A DNA stretch of 64,000 bases, taken from the NCBI RefSeq assembly GCF_001648555.1, contig NZ_LQXM01000022.1, forward strand, positions 62,001 through 126,000, read 5' to 3'. A program made the translations under genes and the position numbers. The DNA is from Rossellomorea aquimaris TF-12. GTDB taxonomy: Bacteria > Bacillota > Bacilli > Bacillales > Bacillaceae_B. Positions 62,139 through 64,000 of the stretch are shown here, piece by piece. The notes under the pieces were generated by a model that saw only the letters and a program-made list of their open reading frames with translations, made no database searches and was not told the DNA's origin. How positions within the stretch are numbered: the stretch's first letter is position 1; each line of letters begins with the position of its first letter.

Positions 62139-63779
62139 ATGAACAATTATTATAGAGTTGAAGATATCTATCTCATTTCAAGTTGCACTGAACTGAAAGG
62201 GATAAAAATTGACCATGTACCCTTTAATATCTTCAAAGACCCAATCAGAATTACTGTCGCATATATTCGTTGGTCAACTGCAGGACAAACCGATAAACAT
62301 ACTTTAAGTATTCAACAGAATGCTATCATATTAAAAGCTCGCTCATTAGGCTACAAAGTAATCGTTTTCTTTGTGGAAAAGCAAACATCTGCCTATCATG
62401 TAGAAGCTTCTAAGAGGAAAGAAATGAAGGCTTTAAAAAAGTTTGTTATTAGTAATTCTAACATAGAAAGTATTATTTTCTGGAAAGATAGTCGGGTTTC
62501 TAGGCTGATTTTTGATTTTCCTCTGGATATCTTGGCTCCGATAAAAAATGAACATCCGAACATAAAAGTTTATTCAACTGACATGGATGGAGAATGGGAT
62601 GAAAAGAATCCACTCGTTCAATTACAACTAACCATGAGTAATCAGGAATCAGAAAAGAAATCTAATGAATCCAGACAATACCAAGAATCGAAACTTGAAA
62701 ATCATGAAAGACCAGAAGGAAGACCTCCATACGGATATGATTTTAAAGATGGTAGAATGGTAAGGAATAAGTACAGTTCTGTTGTAAGGTTTATTTTTTA
62801 TCTTTATAGTTTTGGGTATAGGGAAAAGAAAATTTGCGACATTCTTAACAAGACAGAAATTCCTACTCCTGATGAATATCTTGACCAAAAGAACAATAAG
62901 GATGATGTTAAATCATATAAATGGAATGAAAAGTCTATTGCTTATATTTTACAAAATGCCTGGTATGTTGGTGACTTTTTATTCTTTTCACGCATGAGTA
63001 GAGATAATAGTAAGAAGAAACCCCGTGAAGAAATAGAATTATTTAAAGTAGAATATGAAGCAATTATTCCCCTGTACTTGTGGGAAATCGTCACTTATTT
63101 GAGAAAAATAAAAGGTGATAAACGTAACAAAAGGAAATTATCTACTGATTTTATTTTGGAGGGTCTATTAAAATGCAAGAGCTGTGATAGTCCGTTGAAA
63201 ACTAGAAACTCTACTCCATCCAATTCAAAAAGGGATTATAAGTATTATTTTTGTCCAAATTGTAAGAAAAAGTTAGACATCAAGGTAATCCATGCAGAAG
63301 TCCTTACTGACTTTAAAAAGAAATGGTCTCGCTCAATTCAGCAACACTCAAAAGAATCTTTGAAATTCTCAAAAAGTTGGATTAAAAAGCTGAAGATAAA
63401 AAAAGAAGAGATTAAGCAACAGATCCAAATAATTAAATATAACGAGAATATGCTTCATCAAATAGAGAGCGAATTTGAGAAAAAATTGAAACAAACCTAT
63501 AAGTTACAGGTTCGAAACAAAAATAACCAGATATCAGAGATTCAGTTATTAATTGATCGAATAGAAAAGACTTTGACTCAAAACACTGATGAGTTGATAG
63601 AACGTTTTGTGCAGAATTTCGAGTCGTATTCGAACGAAGAATTGACTTCCACATTATTACTTTCTATTCAAGAAATCTTAGCAGACTTTGAGCAAGAAAC
63701 TCCCGAGCTCTATATAGATTACCGATTAACCCCTTATGTTGAACTTGAGAACCAGTCGAATTATTACAATTCAATATAG
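62139..63779 (+). CDS. Large serine recombinase 3 (second of the tandem pair)
   Basis: 546 residues. A ~35-residue N-terminal extension precedes the resolvase domain. The catalytic serine is at 46 in AYIRWSTAGQTDKHTLSIQQ; FWKDSRVSRL replaces the usual R.DR.SR. Recombinase domain with EGRPPYGYDFKDGRM and NAWYVGDFLF, zinc ribbon CKSCDSPL with YYFCPNCKKK, and a long coiled coil. GGGAGGAG precedes the ATG. It is probably co-translated with recombinase 2 and may form hetero-oligomers with it. Confidence 0.9.
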   Translation: MNNYYRVEDIYLISSCTELKGIKIDHVPFNIFKDPIRITVAYIRWSTAGQTDKHTLSIQQNAIILKARSLGYKVIVFFVEKQTSAYHVEASKRKEMKALKKFVISNSNIESIIFWKDSRVSRLIFDFPLDILAPIKNEHPNIKVYSTDMDGEWDEKNPLVQLQLTMSNQESEKKSNESRQYQESKLENHERPEGRPPYGYDFKDGRMVRNKYSSVVRFIFYLYSFGYREKKICDILNKTEIPTPDEYLDQKNNKDDVKSYKWNEKSIAYILQNAWYVGDFLFFSRMSRDNSKKKPREEIELFKVEYEAIIPLYLWEIVTYLRKIKGDKRNKRKLSTDFILEGLLKCKSCDSPLKTRNSTPSNSKRDYKYYFCPNCKKKLDIKVIHAEVLTDFKKKWSRSIQQHSKESLKFSKSWIKKLKIKKEEIKQQIQIIKYNENMLHQIESEFEKKLKQTYKLQVRNKNNQISEIQLLIDRIEKTLTQNTDELIERFVQNFESYSNEELTSTLLLSIQEILADFEQETPELYIDYRLTPYVELENQSNYYNSI

Positions 63780-63786
63780 TACATTA

Positions 63787-63818
63787 AAAGCTATTGTTCT
63801 TAGGAATGATAGCTTTTT
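63787..63818 (+). terminator. Terminator after the recombinase pair
   Basis: AAAAGCTAT / ATAGCTTTT with T tail. Confidence 0.8.
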
Positions 63819-63981
63819 ATTTTCCCGCATATTTGGGGTGTGATTACAATACCGAAATAATTTTTAAGTAACTACCTATAACACCGAAGCTTTACTTTAA
63901 TTATGTTTTAGAGAAAATATTGGTTTTTGCAAATCCCTTGATATCAAGGCTTTTCTTGGTTTTTTCTTAGGTATTATAAGT

Positions 63982-63999
63982 ATCTAGCGATCGCTAGAT
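63982..63999. other. Perfect 18-base palindrome
   Basis: ATCTAGCGATCGCTAGAT reads the same on both strands. It lies at the window edge about 200 bases after the last recombinase. It may be a protein-binding site, for example for a recombinase or repressor. Confidence 0.7.
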
Positions 64000-64000
64000 G

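Larger units (their letters stand above)
42294..64000. mobile_element. Element B (and probably a further module), right end outside the window
   Basis: Begins at the second left-end repeat. It carries accessory genes up to 57.3 kb, then a recombinase at 58319 and a recombinase pair at 60728 and 62139. A possible inner boundary is at about 59858 (see findings). No phage, transposase or conjugation genes were recognised. The remaining comGC part is not reached by 64000. Confidence 0.6.

Noticed and set aside
30018-64000. Intact prophage
   Set aside because: There are no capsid, tail, terminase, portal or lysis genes. The 108-residue membrane protein at 49555 is only loosely holin-like.
30018-64000. 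Integrative conjugative element
   Set aside because: No relaxase, coupling protein or type IV secretion gene is visible in the part seen.

Overview
This window is chromosomal DNA from a low-GC, endospore-forming Bacillaceae (Bacillus sensu lato). The first 30 kb follow the pst-yqg-comG neighbourhood of Bacillus subtilis almost gene for gene. A SpoVAF/GerA-family protein, an HxlR regulator, the Spx-like MgsR and a Bacillus-type dispersed GC-rich repeat fit this assignment. No species is claimed.

Backbone (1-30017). The window opens inside pstC and continues with pstA, pstB and phoU (phosphate uptake). yqzC and yqzD follow on the other strand. Next is an operon for polysaccharide or envelope glycan work: a DUF4912 protein, a GH57-like/GT4 fusion, a sugar-phosphate nucleotidyltransferase and an unknown protein. 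After it come rpmG, yqgN (5-formyl-THF cyclo-ligase), a DUF92 protein, a yqgO-like small protein, the rhomboid protease gene gluP, a spoVAF-like gene, yqgQ, glcK, an LTA-synthase-family gene, a LysM/M14 endopeptidase, a lipoprotein and a thiamine-binding protein. An hxlR/MFS pair with palindromic operators, yqgW, yqgX, yqgY, a V4R-like regulator, mgsR, tRNA-Gln and comGA-comGB complete the backbone.

Insertion in comGC (about 30018 to beyond 64000). comGC is cut after twelve codons (MLKNEKGFTLIE), and foreign DNA follows. A ~110-bp sequence at this junction recurs at 42294. There it lies directly behind a decayed large serine recombinase gene. I read this as at least two related serine-recombinase elements stacked in one site. 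Element A (30018-42293) carries a candidate defence cargo: a HEAT-repeat protein + Cas4-like nuclease/RNase H-like/SF1 helicase + small protein operon, a nuclease embedded in eight zinc-ribbon modules, and an OLD-family ATPase/TOPRIM nuclease. The second part (42294 onward) carries a glycine-rich membrane protein/449-aa two-gene module, an ankyrin-like membrane protein and a PD-(D/E)XK nuclease. It also has a cluster with two GNAT-fold genes (one LuxI-like) and an isoprenylcysteine-methyltransferase-like gene, a membrane J-domain protein, a K+ channel, a secreted nuclease lipoprotein and an Excalibur protein. Three serine recombinases follow, the last two tandem and translationally close. The right boundary and the rest of comGC are outside the window.

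Points of interest: (1) the defence-like operon at 30568-35915; (2) the eight-finger nuclease; (3) the membrane-protein module beside the att-like repeat; (4) a recurring recombinase module of long terminator-like hairpin, tiny ORF and recombinase; (5) three genes, including comGA, whose only well-placed start codon is ATA, plus one with CTG; (6) heavy gene decay between the cargo genes.
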